Notes under the pieces: model-generated
Database searches by the model: none
Told to the model about the DNA's origin: nothing
Seen by the model: the letters and a program-made list of their open reading frames with translations, nothing else
Shown: one piece after another, positions 1-8,795 of the stretch
How the letters are laid out: the number at the start of each line of letters is the position of its first letter
How positions within the stretch are numbered: position 1 is the first letter of the stretch
Assembly (NCBI GenBank): GCA_913778495.1
Contig: CAJYVD010000004.1
Location: forward strand, 170,532 to 234,531
Source of the DNA: an uncultured Pantoea sp.
GTDB taxonomy: Bacteria; Pseudomonadota; Gammaproteobacteria; Enterobacterales; Enterobacteriaceae
DNA length: 64,000 nucleotides
Direction: 5' to 3'
Made by a program: the position numbers and the translations under genes

Positions 1-1
1 T

Positions 2-898
2 CCCCTGGCCGCGACGCTGGAAGTGGCGCGTCGCATTGCGCAGGGCGATCTGAGTGCGCAGCTGGAGACCTCGCGTAAAGATGAGCTGGGTGCGCTCATG
101 CAGGCTGTGGGCAGCATGAGTCAGGATCTGCGCGGCATCATTGCGGATATTCGCCGCGGCGTCACGCAGTTTAGCCATGCGTCCTCTGAAATTGCCGCAG
201 GCAACAACGATCTGTCTGCGCGCACGGAAGAGCAGGCGGCGGCGCTGGAGCAGACGGCGGCCAGCATGGAGCAGTTAACCGCGACCGTAAAACAGAACGT
301 TGAAAATATTCATCACTCCAGCGCGCTGGCACGTCAGACGTCAGAAACCGCGAATAAAGGCGGCGAACTGGTGAAAAACGTGGTGGAGACCATGAACCAG
401 ATCAGCGCCAGCTCAGGAAAAATTGCCGAGATCACCACGGTGATCAACAGCATTGCGTTCCAGACCAATATCCTGGCGCTGAACGCAGCGGTAGAAGCCG
501 CGCGCGCCGGTGAGCAGGGTCGCGGTTTCGCCGTGGTCGCGAGCGAAGTGCGCAACCTGGCGCAGCGCAGCGCGCAGGCGGCGAAAGAGATTGAAACGCT
601 GATTGCGGAATCGGTGGGGCGCATCGACAGTGGATCGCAGCTGGTGGATCAGGCGGGCAAAACCATGGAAGACATTGTTAACTCGGTCGGCAACGTGACC
701 AGCATACTGGATGAGATCGCCCAAGCCTCTGACGAGCAGAATCGCGGCATCTCGCAAGTGGGCGTTGCCATCGTGCAGATGGACAGCGTCACGCAGCAAA
801 ATGCCGCGCTGGTTCAGCAATCGTCTGCTGCCGCCAGCGCGCTGCGCGATCAGGCTTCTACGCTTGAGGGCTCAGTGGCGCGCTTCGTGGTGGCCTGA
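2..898 (+). CDS. Methyl-accepting chemotaxis protein, 3' part (5' end outside window)
   Basis: The reading frame is open from the first bases of the window, so the start, the periplasmic sensor and the membrane segments lie to the left. What remains is the end of a HAMP linker ([15 protein letters not shown]) and a complete cytoplasmic signalling domain. The highly conserved hairpin tip, where CheA and CheW bind, is visible as [20 protein letters not shown]. Heptad-rich helices flank it, with the Glu/Gln-rich methylation segments typical of enterobacterial receptors. The protein ends in RFVVA and lacks the C-terminal NWETF-type pentapeptide that tethers CheR and CheB in Tar and Tsr, so it may be a low-abundance-type receptor. 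The ligand cannot be judged from this fragment. Confidence 0.95.
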   Translation, partial: PLAATLEVARRIAQGDLSAQLETSRKDELGALMQAVGSMSQDLRGIIADIRRGVTQFSHASSEIAAGNNDLSARTEEQAAALEQTAASMEQLTATVKQNVENIHHSSALARQTSETANKGGELVKNVVETMNQISASSGKIAEITTVINSIAFQTNILALNAAVEAARAGEQGRGFAVVASEVRNLAQRSAQAAKEIETLIAESVGRIDSGSQLVDQAGKTMEDIVNSVGNVTSILDEIAQASDEQNRGISQVGVAIVQMDSVTQQNAALVQQSSAAASALRDQASTLEGSVARFVVA

Positions 899-925
899 GT
901 CAGGTTCAACCCGCTCGCCACCAGC

Positions 926-959
926 TTATCCCGTGCCGCCGACCGACGGCACGGGATAA
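926..959 (+). terminator. Terminator-like hairpin after the chemoreceptor gene
   Basis: The 13-base arm TTATCCCGTGCCG pairs with CGGCACGGGATAA across an 8-base loop, 27 bases after the stop codon. The tail (AAGCTTTC) is only weakly T-rich. The near-perfect stem makes transcription termination likely. Confidence 0.7.
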
Positions 960-1319
960 AAGCTTTCACTCAAAGGGCGTCGTGGTGACTCGGCGCCTTT
1001 CACTCATTGTTATCTCACCACGCTTTTCTTTCAAAAAGTCCGTTATTAAGGTTGGACTAATCTTTCTCCGCGATACTGCACAACATAGACCCAATAGGGC
1101 AAAAAATAATAACGCCTGGCGGCACGCTTTTCGCCGCATCACAGTGCGCTGTTATAAGCAGTGAATAATTGTGCACAACACCACGGGAATGCCTTTGCAA
1201 CAGATTTCATTTCGCGATACGCAATGATTTGTCGCGATGAAATGGCAGTGAATAACAAGAACAACGCGCGAACGTCTATACGCTTAAACTCACGCGGTCA
1301 GGCGTGTATGGGGTGAGCA
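960..1319. other. Intergenic region, no gene recognised
   Basis: About 360 bases of moderately AT-rich DNA between the receptor terminator and the dehydrogenase gene. A 60-codon open frame at 982-1164 has no convincing ribosome binding site and no recognisable protein features. The stretch presumably carries the promoter of the downstream gene, but no clear -35/-10 pair was identified. Confidence 0.4.
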
Positions 1320-2132
1320 GTGAACCTTCTCAATAAAAATGTGATTTTGACCGGTGCCAGCGACGGCATGGGGCAAGCGCTGGCGCGAAAGCTGGCGGAT
1401 CAAGGCGCCTGCCTGTGGCTGGTCGGACGAAATCGCAGCGCGCTACAGGCGCTGCGCGCCTCGTTGAGAGAGCCGGGACGCCATACGGTCTTTTGCGTGA
1501 CGGAATACAGTGACGATGAGATCATTAATCTGGCGGCTTGCTTTCACGCCGGATTGCGACTGGACGTGCTGATAAACAACGCTGACACCAGCCGCTTTGC
1601 GCTGCTCGCTCAGCAATCTTTCCAGGATATTCGGCTGCAGCTTCGGGTAAACAGCGAGATCCCTTTGCTACTGACGCGCGCCCTGATTCATCATTTTGCT
1701 GCGGGCGGCGTTATTCTTAACGTGGGCTCGGTGCTGGGCGAACTGGGTCATCCCGGCTACAGCGTTTACGGTGCGACCAAAGCCAGCATGCTGGGTTTTT
1801 CTGACGCGCTGCGCCGCGAGCTTGCGCCGTCTGGGCTATCCGTAATCTATGTCGCTCCGCGCAGGATACGCACCGCGCTGCATGCCGGTGCAGCGCATGC
1901 CATGCAGCAAGCCCCAGGCCAGTGCTGCGACGAGCCGGAGGCGGTCGCCGATCACGTGATGACAGCACTGCTGAGAAACCAACCGCGCAGTCGGATGGGC
2001 CGGCTGGAAAGGATCTTTATCCGGCTCAATACGCTGTTTCCTCGCCTGGTGGACTACGTGCTGCAAAAGAAAATGCCCGCGATCGATCGCTTACTCTACT
2101 CGCAGGCCAAAGAGGGTTTTCAAGAACGATAG
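1320..2132 (+). CDS. Short-chain dehydrogenase/reductase (SDR)
   Basis: A 270-residue classical SDR. The N-terminal Rossmann motif TGASDGMG (about residues 11-18) binds NAD(P), LINNAD (about 85-90) is the structural NNAG-like motif, and a Ser in NVGSVLG with Tyr-Lys in YGATK (about 152-156) form the catalytic set. The GTG start is preceded by a weak GGGGTGA ribosome site. The C-terminal extension contains hydrophobic and basic stretches (FIRLNTLFPRLVDYVLQKK) that could touch membrane. The third residue of the NNAG motif is intact but Gly is replaced by Asp. The substrate is unknown. The gene stands alone and nothing nearby suggests a pathway. Confidence 0.85.
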   Translation: MNLLNKNVILTGASDGMGQALARKLADQGACLWLVGRNRSALQALRASLREPGRHTVFCVTEYSDDEIINLAACFHAGLRLDVLINNADTSRFALLAQQSFQDIRLQLRVNSEIPLLLTRALIHHFAAGGVILNVGSVLGELGHPGYSVYGATKASMLGFSDALRRELAPSGLSVIYVAPRRIRTALHAGAAHAMQQAPGQCCDEPEAVADHVMTALLRNQPRSRMGRLERIFIRLNTLFPRLVDYVLQKKMPAIDRLLYSQAKEGFQER

Positions 2133-2163
2133 GCCGTACCAGAGCGACGTAAGCGCGTCGGCG

Positions 2164-2409
2164 TTATTCATTGCCCCACGTATTCAGGAATTGGGCGATA
2201 TCATCAATACGGTCCGGATTGATGCCGGCTTGCTGCGCCATATCGGCCTGCGCCGCTTCGCTGATCTCTTCACCATTCATCAAACGCGTAATCAGTAATT
2301 CAAAATAATGCGCTAAGGCATCGTGTTCAGCCTCTTGCACGGGCGTAGCCGCCTCTTGCGCATACTCTTCGGTGATATCGTAAAACTTCATTGGGATGGT
2401 GTCTTTCAT
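2164..2409 (-). CDS. Small acidic hypothetical protein
   Basis: An 81-residue protein not recognised by family. The ATG is preceded by GGAG at 7-base spacing, which supports real translation. A second in-frame ATG ([10 protein letters not shown]) lies six codons in. The sequence is acidic, predicted helical, rich in Ala and Glu, and lacks a signal peptide or membrane segment. It is convergent with the upstream dehydrogenase gene and divergent from the lactonase-like gene. No function is proposed. Confidence 0.6.
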   Translation of the reverse strand: MKDTIPMKFYDITEEYAQEAATPVQEAEHDALAHYFELLITRLMNGEEISEAAQADMAQQAGINPDRIDDIAQFLNTWGNE

Positions 2410-2658
2410 CTGTTACTCCAGCATTAACGATAGAAAGCCAGGCGGCTTTCTGCGATGCCTCAAGGATAACATCCCTTCCGTTGCGCGGGCAGGTCTCCTC
2501 CCGTTATCCCCGTCGGTTGCCGATAATTTCCCCATGCCGTGCAGCGCCCTGGCTATTTATTCACGCAGAGTGTGAAGGCGATCACCGCGTACACACGCTG
2601 CGGTTGGCCATTACCACTATAGTCGTAACACGTTCCGGTTATGGTGAGTGGCAAAGAA

Positions 2659-3861
2659 ATGAAAAACACAGCAAAAACAGTGGGAAACGGTTTAGCAGGC
2701 CGCTTAACCGTGGCATTATCGCTGACTCTTTTTTCACTGGCGGGGAGTGCCATGGCAAACGCAACGCAACATCTTGAAACGGCCTTAGTCGGCACCTGGA
2801 CCGCTATTCCTGACGCACCGCAGGTGCAAAAGCCCGATCGGCCCAGCGAAGGGCTGTATCGTATGCGGGTGAATAGCGACGGCTCGCTGACGCCGCTGGG
2901 CGTGGTGAAAATGAAAAGCCCGTCGTGGATTGTCAAATCGCGCGATGGCCGTTTTGCTTACACCACTAACGAAGAGGTGGAAGGGACGGTTACGGCGCTA
3001 GCCATTGACGCCAACGGCGAGGTCACCGTGTTGAATCAGGTGTCGAGCCACGGGCAGCAGCCGACGCATGCCACGCTGAGCCCGGACGGCAAATTCCTGT
3101 TTGTGGCAAATTACTCGGTCGCCAAGGGCGGCGCAGGCGTAACGGTATTGCCGGTGATGAATGACGGTAAACTGGGCGCGGAGGTGCAGCATATCGCCTT
3201 CGAGGCGGGCAGCGGCGCGGTGCAAGATCGCCAGCAAAGCGGCCATGCGCATTCCACCACCTTCACATCGGATGGCCATTACCTGTTTGCCGCGGATTTG
3301 GGCGACGACAAACTGCACGCCTTCCGCTATCACGCCGACCGCGCGCAGCCACTGGAAGCAGACAGCGCCCGCGATGTGCGTTTCTCTGCCGGCGCGGGGC
3401 CGCGTCATATGGTGTTTTCCGCGGATGGTCAACACGCCTACGTCACCGTGGAGATGAGCGGGGAAGTGGTCGTCTTTAACGTAAAAGACGGGCATCTCAC
3501 GCAAAAAAGCGCGGTAAAACTCAACGCGGAAAACGCATCGGCGGCCTTTAAAAGCGCCAGCGGGATCCTTTTCAGTCCGGACAGGCATTTTATCGTGACG
3601 GCTAACCGGGGCGATGATAATCATTTGGTGGTGTTTGCCGTGCAGCAAGATGGATCGTTGAGCGCGCCAAAACGCTATGCTGCCGGCGGCATCGAGCCGC
3701 GTGCCTTCGCCTTTGACGCTACCGGTAAGCATCTTTATGTGACTAACGTGTTTACCAACAGCATCACCCGCTTTGATTTTGACGCGCAGAGCGGTGCGCT
3801 AACGCCTGCGGGCGTCGCGGCAACCGTGTCCACGCCCACCGATATTAAATTCTTCAATTAA
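2659..3861 (+). CDS. Secreted beta-propeller protein, 6-phosphogluconolactonase/lactonase-like family
   Basis: About 400 residues. The start at 2659 (MKNTAKTV) is preferred over the ATG at 2641 because it begins directly before a signal peptide whose hydrophobic core LTVALSLTLFSLAG ends at a likely AMANA cleavage site. The mature part shows repeated blade motifs typical of seven-bladed lactonase propellers (for example SPDGKFLFVANYS, TSDGHYLFAADLGDD, SADGQHAYVTVE, SPDRHFIVTANRGDDN, DATGKHLYVTNVFTNSI). Family members act on 6-phosphogluconolactone or carboxy-muconolactone-type lactones, but the export signal argues against the cytoplasmic Pgl role. Substrate is uncertain. Confidence 0.85.
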   Translation: MKNTAKTVGNGLAGRLTVALSLTLFSLAGSAMANATQHLETALVGTWTAIPDAPQVQKPDRPSEGLYRMRVNSDGSLTPLGVVKMKSPSWIVKSRDGRFAYTTNEEVEGTVTALAIDANGEVTVLNQVSSHGQQPTHATLSPDGKFLFVANYSVAKGGAGVTVLPVMNDGKLGAEVQHIAFEAGSGAVQDRQQSGHAHSTTFTSDGHYLFAADLGDDKLHAFRYHADRAQPLEADSARDVRFSAGAGPRHMVFSADGQHAYVTVEMSGEVVVFNVKDGHLTQKSAVKLNAENASAAFKSASGILFSPDRHFIVTANRGDDNHLVVFAVQQDGSLSAPKRYAAGGIEPRAFAFDATGKHLYVTNVFTNSITRFDFDAQSGALTPAGVAATVSTPTDIKFFN

Positions 3862-3892
3862 TGCTAGTGCCCGGCGGGCGCATCGCCGGGGC

Positions 3893-4795
3893 TTAGCGAA
3901 TGGTCAGCGCAGATAAGGCCGTGAGCAGCGCATCCACTTTGGGAAGCAACTGTTTGCGGCGCGGCCAGATAAGCGTTAGCGGCAGGCCATCCGGCTGCTG
4001 CTGCGGCAGAATAATCTCCAGTTCACCGCGCGCCAGCGCGTCCTGCACCAGCCACGAGGGCATCTGCGCCACGCCCAAACCGGCGCAGACGGCCTGTAAC
4101 TGAGCGTCTACATCCCCTAAAGACATGCGATGCGCCACGCTGCGCCAGTGCGGGTGGCCGTCGCGCGTGGTGAAGAGCCAGGGTTTGGCGCTGCCGTCTG
4201 CGCGCTCATAGACAATGGCTTTATGTTCGAACAGCGCCTGCTCCCCTGCGGGGCGTCCGGCCGCGTCCAGATAGCCTGGCGCGGCGCAAAACACCATGCG
4301 CTCGCGCCCCATGTGACGGCTCCCCAGCGAGGCAGGCAGATCGGGGGAACCGCCGATGCGCACCGCGACATCAATGCCTTCATCAAAGAGATCGATAAAG
4401 CGGTCGGAGAAGGTGAGGGTGAGGGCAACGTCCGGGTGCTGTTGGCTAAACGGCAGCAACAAGGGCATCACACAGAGTCGGCCATAGGTGCTCGGCACCG
4501 CAATGCGCAAACGACCAGATGGAATGGTGCGCTGGGCGGCCAACACCGCCTCGGCTTCGGCCAGCTCCTCCATAATGCGCAGACAGGTTTGGTAATAGGC
4601 GCTGCCGGCATCGGTCAGACTCAAACTGCGGGTGGTGCGCTCCAGCAGGCGTGAGCCTAGCCGCGCCTCCAGCCGCGTGACGCTTTTGCTCACCGCCGAC
4701 CCGGTGACATGCAACCGCTTGGCCGCGGCGGCAAAGCTGCCGCTCTCCACGCTGGCCACAAAGGGAACGATATCTTTTAAACGCTGATCGTGCAT
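3893..4795 (-). CDS. LysR-family transcriptional regulator
   Basis: A 300-residue LysR-type regulator. The N-terminal winged helix-turn-helix is visible (GSFAAAAKRLHVTGSAVSKSVTRLEARLGSRLLERTTR, about residues 19-56). A substrate-binding-like effector domain follows, of the class common in regulators of oxidoreductase genes (ALFEHKAIVY, DVDAQLQAVCAGLGVAQMP). The gene is divergent from the PRISE-type reductase gene at 4896 with about 100 bases between them, and a palindrome-containing spacer. By LysR precedent it probably controls that neighbour and itself. The effector is unknown. Confidence 0.9.
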   Translation of the reverse strand: MHDQRLKDIVPFVASVESGSFAAAAKRLHVTGSAVSKSVTRLEARLGSRLLERTTRSLSLTDAGSAYYQTCLRIMEELAEAEAVLAAQRTIPSGRLRIAVPSTYGRLCVMPLLLPFSQQHPDVALTLTFSDRFIDLFDEGIDVAVRIGGSPDLPASLGSRHMGRERMVFCAAPGYLDAAGRPAGEQALFEHKAIVYERADGSAKPWLFTTRDGHPHWRSVAHRMSLGDVDAQLQAVCAGLGVAQMPSWLVQDALARGELEIILPQQQPDGLPLTLIWPRRKQLLPKVDALLTALSALTIR

Positions 4796-4839
4796 GGATT
4801 CGTGAACTCAGGTTAAGAATGCCGTGAATTTATACCAGA

Positions 4840-4870
4840 GATAAGAATTAAATTCTCTATTACGCTTATC
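4840..4870. promoter_or_regulatory. Candidate LysR operator between divergent genes
   Basis: The 13-base perfect palindrome AGAATTAAATTCT (4844-4856) overlaps a wider inverted repeat GATAAG (4840-4845) / CTTATC (4865-4870). It lies in the 100-base divergent spacer between the LysR gene and the reductase gene, where such regulators normally bind. The function is inferred from position. Confidence 0.45.
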
Positions 4871-4895
4871 ATGACTGAACCAGAGGAGATTTGAC

Positions 4896-5963
4896 ATGCA
4901 AAAGCAGGCATTGATTGTGGGCATCAGCGGCGTGATCGGACGCGCGCTGGCAGAGAAATTGCAGCGCGAAGGTTGGCAGGTCACCGGGCTGTCGCGTGGT
5001 CGCGGCGCGGTGCCTGAAGGATGCCGCAGCCTCACGGCCGATCTCACCGACGCGGACGCGGTGCGTGAGGCGCTGGCGCAGGAAAAACCCGACGCGCTGT
5101 TCTTTAGCGTGTGGGCGCGACAGGAAAATGAAAAAGCCAATATTCGCGTTAACGGCGGCATGGTTCGCAACGTCATCGAAGCCTTGGGCGAACGCCTGCA
5201 CGGTGCGCACGTGGCGCTGGTCACCGGCCTCAAACACTACCTCGGTCCGTTCGAAGCTTACGGCAAAGGCGCCGCGCCGGTTACGCCATTCCGTGAAGAG
5301 CAGGGTCGTCAGCCGGTCGACAACTTTTATTACGCGCAGGAAGACGAAGTGTTCGCGGGTGCTGAGAAGTATGACTACCGCTGGAGCGTGCACCGTCCGC
5401 ACACCATTGTGGGCTATGCGCTCGGCAATGCCATGAACATGGGGCAGACGCTGGCGGTGTATGCCACGCTGTGTCGTGAAAAAGGCTGGCCGTTTATCTT
5501 CCCCGGTTCGCCAGAACAGTGGCAGGGCGTGTCTGACGTCACCGATGCGGGACTATTGGCCGAACAGCTGCACTGGGCAGCCACCGCTCAAGGCGCGGCC
5601 AATCAAGATTTCAATGCCGTGAACGGCGACGTGTTCCGCTGGAACTGGCTGTGGCCGCGTCTGGCTGCTTACTTTGGCCTCGACGCTGCCGAATATCCCG
5701 CGCAGATGATGCCGCTGGAAGGCCGTATGCAGGACGCCGCCGAGGCGTGGCGCGAGGTCGCTGCGAAACACCAGCTGCGTGAAGCGGATATCGGTAAGCT
5801 GGCGTCCTGGTGGCACACCGATGCCGATCTGGGCCGCCCGATGGAAGCCTTCACCGACATGAGCAAAAGCCGCAAAGCGGGCTTTACCGGCTACCGTTCC
5901 ACGCTGGACTCCTTCACCGCGCTGTTCGATAAGCTGAAAGCGGAGAAGATCATTCCTCAATGA
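4896..5963 (+). CDS. SDR-family NAD(P)-dependent reductase, PRISE (progesterone 5-beta-reductase/iridoid synthase-like) type
   Basis: A 355-residue extended SDR. The N-terminal dinucleotide motif is VGISGVIGRALAE (about 8-20). The segment NFYYAQEDEVF carries the NFYY...ED signature of the PRISE group, in which the Tyr is catalytic, and TGLKHYLGPFEAY is also typical. Known relatives reduce activated C=C bonds of enones with NADPH. GAGGAG stands 8 bases before the ATG. The gene is divergent from a LysR gene. The physiological substrate in bacteria is not known and could be a plant or xenobiotic enone. Confidence 0.85.
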   Translation: MQKQALIVGISGVIGRALAEKLQREGWQVTGLSRGRGAVPEGCRSLTADLTDADAVREALAQEKPDALFFSVWARQENEKANIRVNGGMVRNVIEALGERLHGAHVALVTGLKHYLGPFEAYGKGAAPVTPFREEQGRQPVDNFYYAQEDEVFAGAEKYDYRWSVHRPHTIVGYALGNAMNMGQTLAVYATLCREKGWPFIFPGSPEQWQGVSDVTDAGLLAEQLHWAATAQGAANQDFNAVNGDVFRWNWLWPRLAAYFGLDAAEYPAQMMPLEGRMQDAAEAWREVAAKHQLREADIGKLASWWHTDADLGRPMEAFTDMSKSRKAGFTGYRSTLDSFTALFDKLKAEKIIPQ

Positions 5964-6115
5964 TCGCAACATCGGGCGCCCCGCGCCCGATGTCATTCCT
6001 GCCACACCAAGGCACGGCACGCGCCCGTTTAACCGTTATTGCTGTCTCGGCAAACGGACCCGTCTCCCCGTCTATGCTATAGCCTGACGACCTTACTTGA
6101 AGGAGAGATTGGGCT

Positions 6116-6712
6116 ATGCATACCCTTATCGTCACCGCACATCCCAGTGACAACGCCTATACCCAAGCCGTGGTTAACCGGTTAACGGCGGGTCTCACTG
6201 CTGCCCCGGGCAATAGCGTGGAAGTCGCCGATCTGGCGCGTGAACAATTTGATCCCCGCTTTACGCCGCAGGATTACGCCTATTTCAGCGGCAGCGGCGC
6301 ACCCGATCCGGCCATTGTGGCGGAACAGCAGCGCATCGACCGTGCCGATCGGCTGGTGCTGGTTTTCCCGATTTATTGGTGGTCGATGCCCGCGCTACTG
6401 AAAGGCTGGATCGATCGCGTCTTCACCGGCGGTTGGGCCTTTGATTACGATTCCACGGGCCTTAAAAAGCGCCTGACGCGCCTCGAAGCGATGATCGTCG
6501 GCATTGCGGGTGCCCCGCAGGAAACGTATGTGCGCCGGGGCTATCGCGATGCGATACAGACGCAAATTGTGGAAGGCATCTTTGATTATTGCGGCATTCG
6601 AGCGCTTGATAGCGTGCTGCTGCATCCGCTGGATGCAGAGAGCCAGCAGCAAGGCCTGACGCAAGCCTTTGCGCTAGGGCAGGCGCTCGGTGCTCAATCC
6701 GTTAAGGCATGA
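6116..6712 (+). CDS. NAD(P)H:quinone oxidoreductase, flavodoxin-like fold
   Basis: A 198-residue protein of the NQO1/YwrO/MdaB group. TAHPSDNAYTQAV near the N terminus is the FMN/FAD phosphate-binding loop, LVFPIYWWSMPALLKGWIDRVFTGGWAFDY (about 82-111) is the family's hallmark flavin-ring segment, and GIAGAPQETY follows. Such enzymes carry out two-electron reduction of quinones with NAD(P)H in the cytoplasm. AAGGAGAG precedes the ATG. It is the last clearly chromosomal gene before the AT-rich island cassette. Confidence 0.9.
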   Translation: MHTLIVTAHPSDNAYTQAVVNRLTAGLTAAPGNSVEVADLAREQFDPRFTPQDYAYFSGSGAPDPAIVAEQQRIDRADRLVLVFPIYWWSMPALLKGWIDRVFTGGWAFDYDSTGLKKRLTRLEAMIVGIAGAPQETYVRRGYRDAIQTQIVEGIFDYCGIRALDSVLLHPLDAESQQQGLTQAFALGQALGAQSVKA

Positions 6713-7358
6713 CGCCTGCTTTGCTTTTGAGACAATGACAAGCGTGCGTATCGCTGCGCACGTGTATTTACCACCTTATTAGGCACAGCTTTCGCTGAAT
6801 GCGTAAATCAAAATTTACAGGTTGCGATAAAGAATAACGGTAAAACGCCCTTGAAAGCGCCCTTTTTAAGAGGATGGCGCTGGAAAACGCCTTAAAGAGA
6901 TGCAATAGTGTTTATGTAGAGCACGGAACGCAACGTCAAACCCGCTACATATTAGCGGGCCTTGCAGGAAGCCAAGGGCATAACCATCACAGCAGGCTGA
7001 TGGGCCACATTCGGTTCGATGCCACAGTGCATGATCCAGCAATAAAATCCTACATAACCCTAAACGTAAAAATAAGACGCTACTGCGCTTGTGGTAAAAG
7101 AAATACGTTTCTTGATATCGCGTTATTAAGAAAACCTTGGACTTATAGACTAATTAAGTAAGATAAAGGGGGATAAGACGCGTATTTTATAAGCTAAATG
7201 CACAAAATACATCTGCACGATTTTTATTTTCTTGTGGTGCATTACATATTACATTGTCATGTGGCTACATCCTTTTAGTCGAATTCAACGTTTTTTAGAG
7301 TATCGTTTTATCGCTTTCCTAAACAGATTGGCTAAATTAACGCCACAAGGAGGCCTCA
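6713..7358. other. Intergenic left margin of the island, no gene recognised
   Basis: About 645 bases whose composition shifts from ordinary to AT-rich going right. A weak hairpin (CGTGCG / CGCACG, 6743-6762) may end the quinone reductase transcript. A 95-codon frame at 6874-7161 lacks a good ribosome binding site and has no recognisable features, so it is not called. No integrase, tRNA 3' end or obvious attachment repeat was seen here. Confidence 0.4.
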
Positions 7359-7616
7359 ATGAATAAGATAGATATGATTCATGAACACTACGTATTACGA
7401 AGTGGATTGAACAGCCTTAGAGTGCTTATGTTTAAAAAGATTCCTTTAGAAAGTTTGACGCCCGAGCAAGATGCTGATGCACAAGCCGTTGCAAATAAAA
7501 ATAAAAATTACAGAACGACTGAGCCAGACGATATTGATTATGATGCAGAGTGGGCGTTTATCAATGACATGAAAGCGAAATATTCCGCCCTTCCCGATAT
7601 TGATTATGATAAATAA
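7359..7616 (+). CDS. Small acidic protein, copy 1 of 4; possible zeta antitoxin or immunity protein
   Basis: 85 residues. The family pattern is HYVLRSGLNSL near the N terminus, LTPEQDAD in the middle, then DDIDYDAEWAFIN and AKYSALPDIDYD. CAAGGAGGCCTCA just before the ATG is a strong ribosome binding site. The protein is acidic, predicted helical, and has no signal or membrane segment. The family was not recognised. The role is inferred only from the fourth copy being coupled to a zeta toxin gene. This copy has an altered TTEPDD segment where the others have MTDPDD or MTDPED. Confidence 0.8.
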   Translation: MNKIDMIHEHYVLRSGLNSLRVLMFKKIPLESLTPEQDADAQAVANKNKNYRTTEPDDIDYDAEWAFINDMKAKYSALPDIDYDK

Positions 7617-7839
7617 ATATTTAAATAAAGGGCTGGCTAAATAAAAGGAATGTACTTGGCGGCCGGTTAACTCAAATTCATTAAGTGCGTTACCTTGATT
7701 TCAAATGTCTTTTGATGTTCTGGTGTTATTCTAAAATTAGTTTCTATGATTTATTTCTTCGCATATTTAAGTGTCATGCTATCAAAGATTTTTGTAACAT
7801 TTACCGCAAGCCCGTAGTAACTAACCAAGGATATAAAAG

Positions 7840-8091
7840 ATGAGCAAGCATGAAAATCTTAACGCGCATTATGTTCTAAGAAGTGGTTTGAATAGTCTCA
7901 GTGTATTGATTGACAAAAAAACAGAATTTGAAAACCTTTCCCCCGAACAATTCGCCGATAAAAAAGACGTTGCGGACAAAGATCAGTATTACTCTATGAC
8001 CGATCCTGATGATATTGATTACGATGCGGAGTGGGCGTTCATTAATAGATTAAAGGCTAAATATTCTGATTTACCAGATATCAAGTCATGA
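7840..8091 (+). CDS. Small acidic protein, copy 2 of 4; possible zeta antitoxin or immunity protein
   Basis: 83 residues, closest to copy 3 (shared MSKHEN start and LPDIKS end). It keeps HYVLRSGLNSL, MTDPDDIDYDAEWAFINRLKAKYS and LPDIKS, but the central segment is diverged (KTEFENLSPEQFADKKDVADKDQYY). CAAGGATATAAAAG precedes the ATG. It is separated from copy 1 by 223 non-coding bases, so it probably has its own promoter. Divergence in the middle with conserved ends could mean altered partner specificity. That is inference. Confidence 0.8.
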   Translation: MSKHENLNAHYVLRSGLNSLSVLIDKKTEFENLSPEQFADKKDVADKDQYYSMTDPDDIDYDAEWAFINRLKAKYSDLPDIKS

Positions 8092-8323
8092 AAAAAGCCT
8101 GAACTCAAGAGCTGCATAAGTAAATTAAAGGATTTTACTTAGCGACCTGTTGAGCTAAATTGACCCGATGTTTTTACACGATTTTGAGTTTCTTTGATGC
8201 AATAAATTATTGTGTGATGACGTACTATGATTTAATTCCTTCGTATCTTGGACTGTTATGCTTTTTAAATTTATTCTATAATATGTATCGAAGGCCTGCA
8301 GCAATTAACTAAGGAGATAAAAG

Positions 8324-8575
8324 ATGAGCAAGCATGAAAATGTCAATGAGCATTATGTTCTAAGAAACGGGTTGAATAGCCTCAGAGCGTTAATGAATAA
8401 AAAGAATGATTTGAAAAACCTTACTCCTGACCAAGATGCAGATGAACAAGCCGTTGCTGATAAAAATAAATATTATTCAATGACGGATCCGGATGATATT
8501 GATTACGATACGGAGTGGGTGTTCATTAATAGATTGGAGGCTAAATATTCCGTACTTCCGGATATCAAGTCATGA
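8324..8575 (+). CDS. Small acidic protein, copy 3 of 4; possible zeta antitoxin or immunity protein
   Basis: 83 residues, sharing MSKHEN and LPDIKS with copy 2, but its middle (LTPDQDADEQAVADKNKYY) is closer to copy 4. It carries Asn instead of Ser in HYVLRNGLNSL and Thr-Val in DYDTEWVFIN. AAGGAGATAAAAG is the ribosome binding site. A TATAAT-like element (8278-8283, TATAAT) about 40 bases upstream may be a -10 box, which would make this copy its own transcription unit. The mosaic likeness to both neighbours suggests recombination among copies. Confidence 0.8.
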   Translation: MSKHENVNEHYVLRNGLNSLRALMNKKNDLKNLTPDQDADEQAVADKNKYYSMTDPDDIDYDTEWVFINRLEAKYSVLPDIKS

Positions 8576-8795
8576 AAAAAAGCCTGAACTCAAGAGTTGT
8601 ATAAGTAAAACGAAGGGATATATCTGGCGACTTGTTAAGCTAAATTAATAAAGTGTACCAACTGATTTTAATTTTTTGATGCACCAAATGAGCATTCTGT
8701 CGCCTACGTTTATTTAAATTCATTTTTATTTTATGATGTCATGGTTTTTAAGTTATTTAATAATATAATTTCAGTAACTGGTTGAGGTAAAGAAA

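Noticed and set aside
2998-3732. 244-codon open frame on the minus strand
   Set aside because: It lies entirely antisense to the lactonase-like gene, has no ribosome site and no recognisable motif; a product of high GC in the third position.
6874-7161. 95-codon open frame at the island's left margin
   Set aside because: No ribosome binding site, irregular composition and no protein features.
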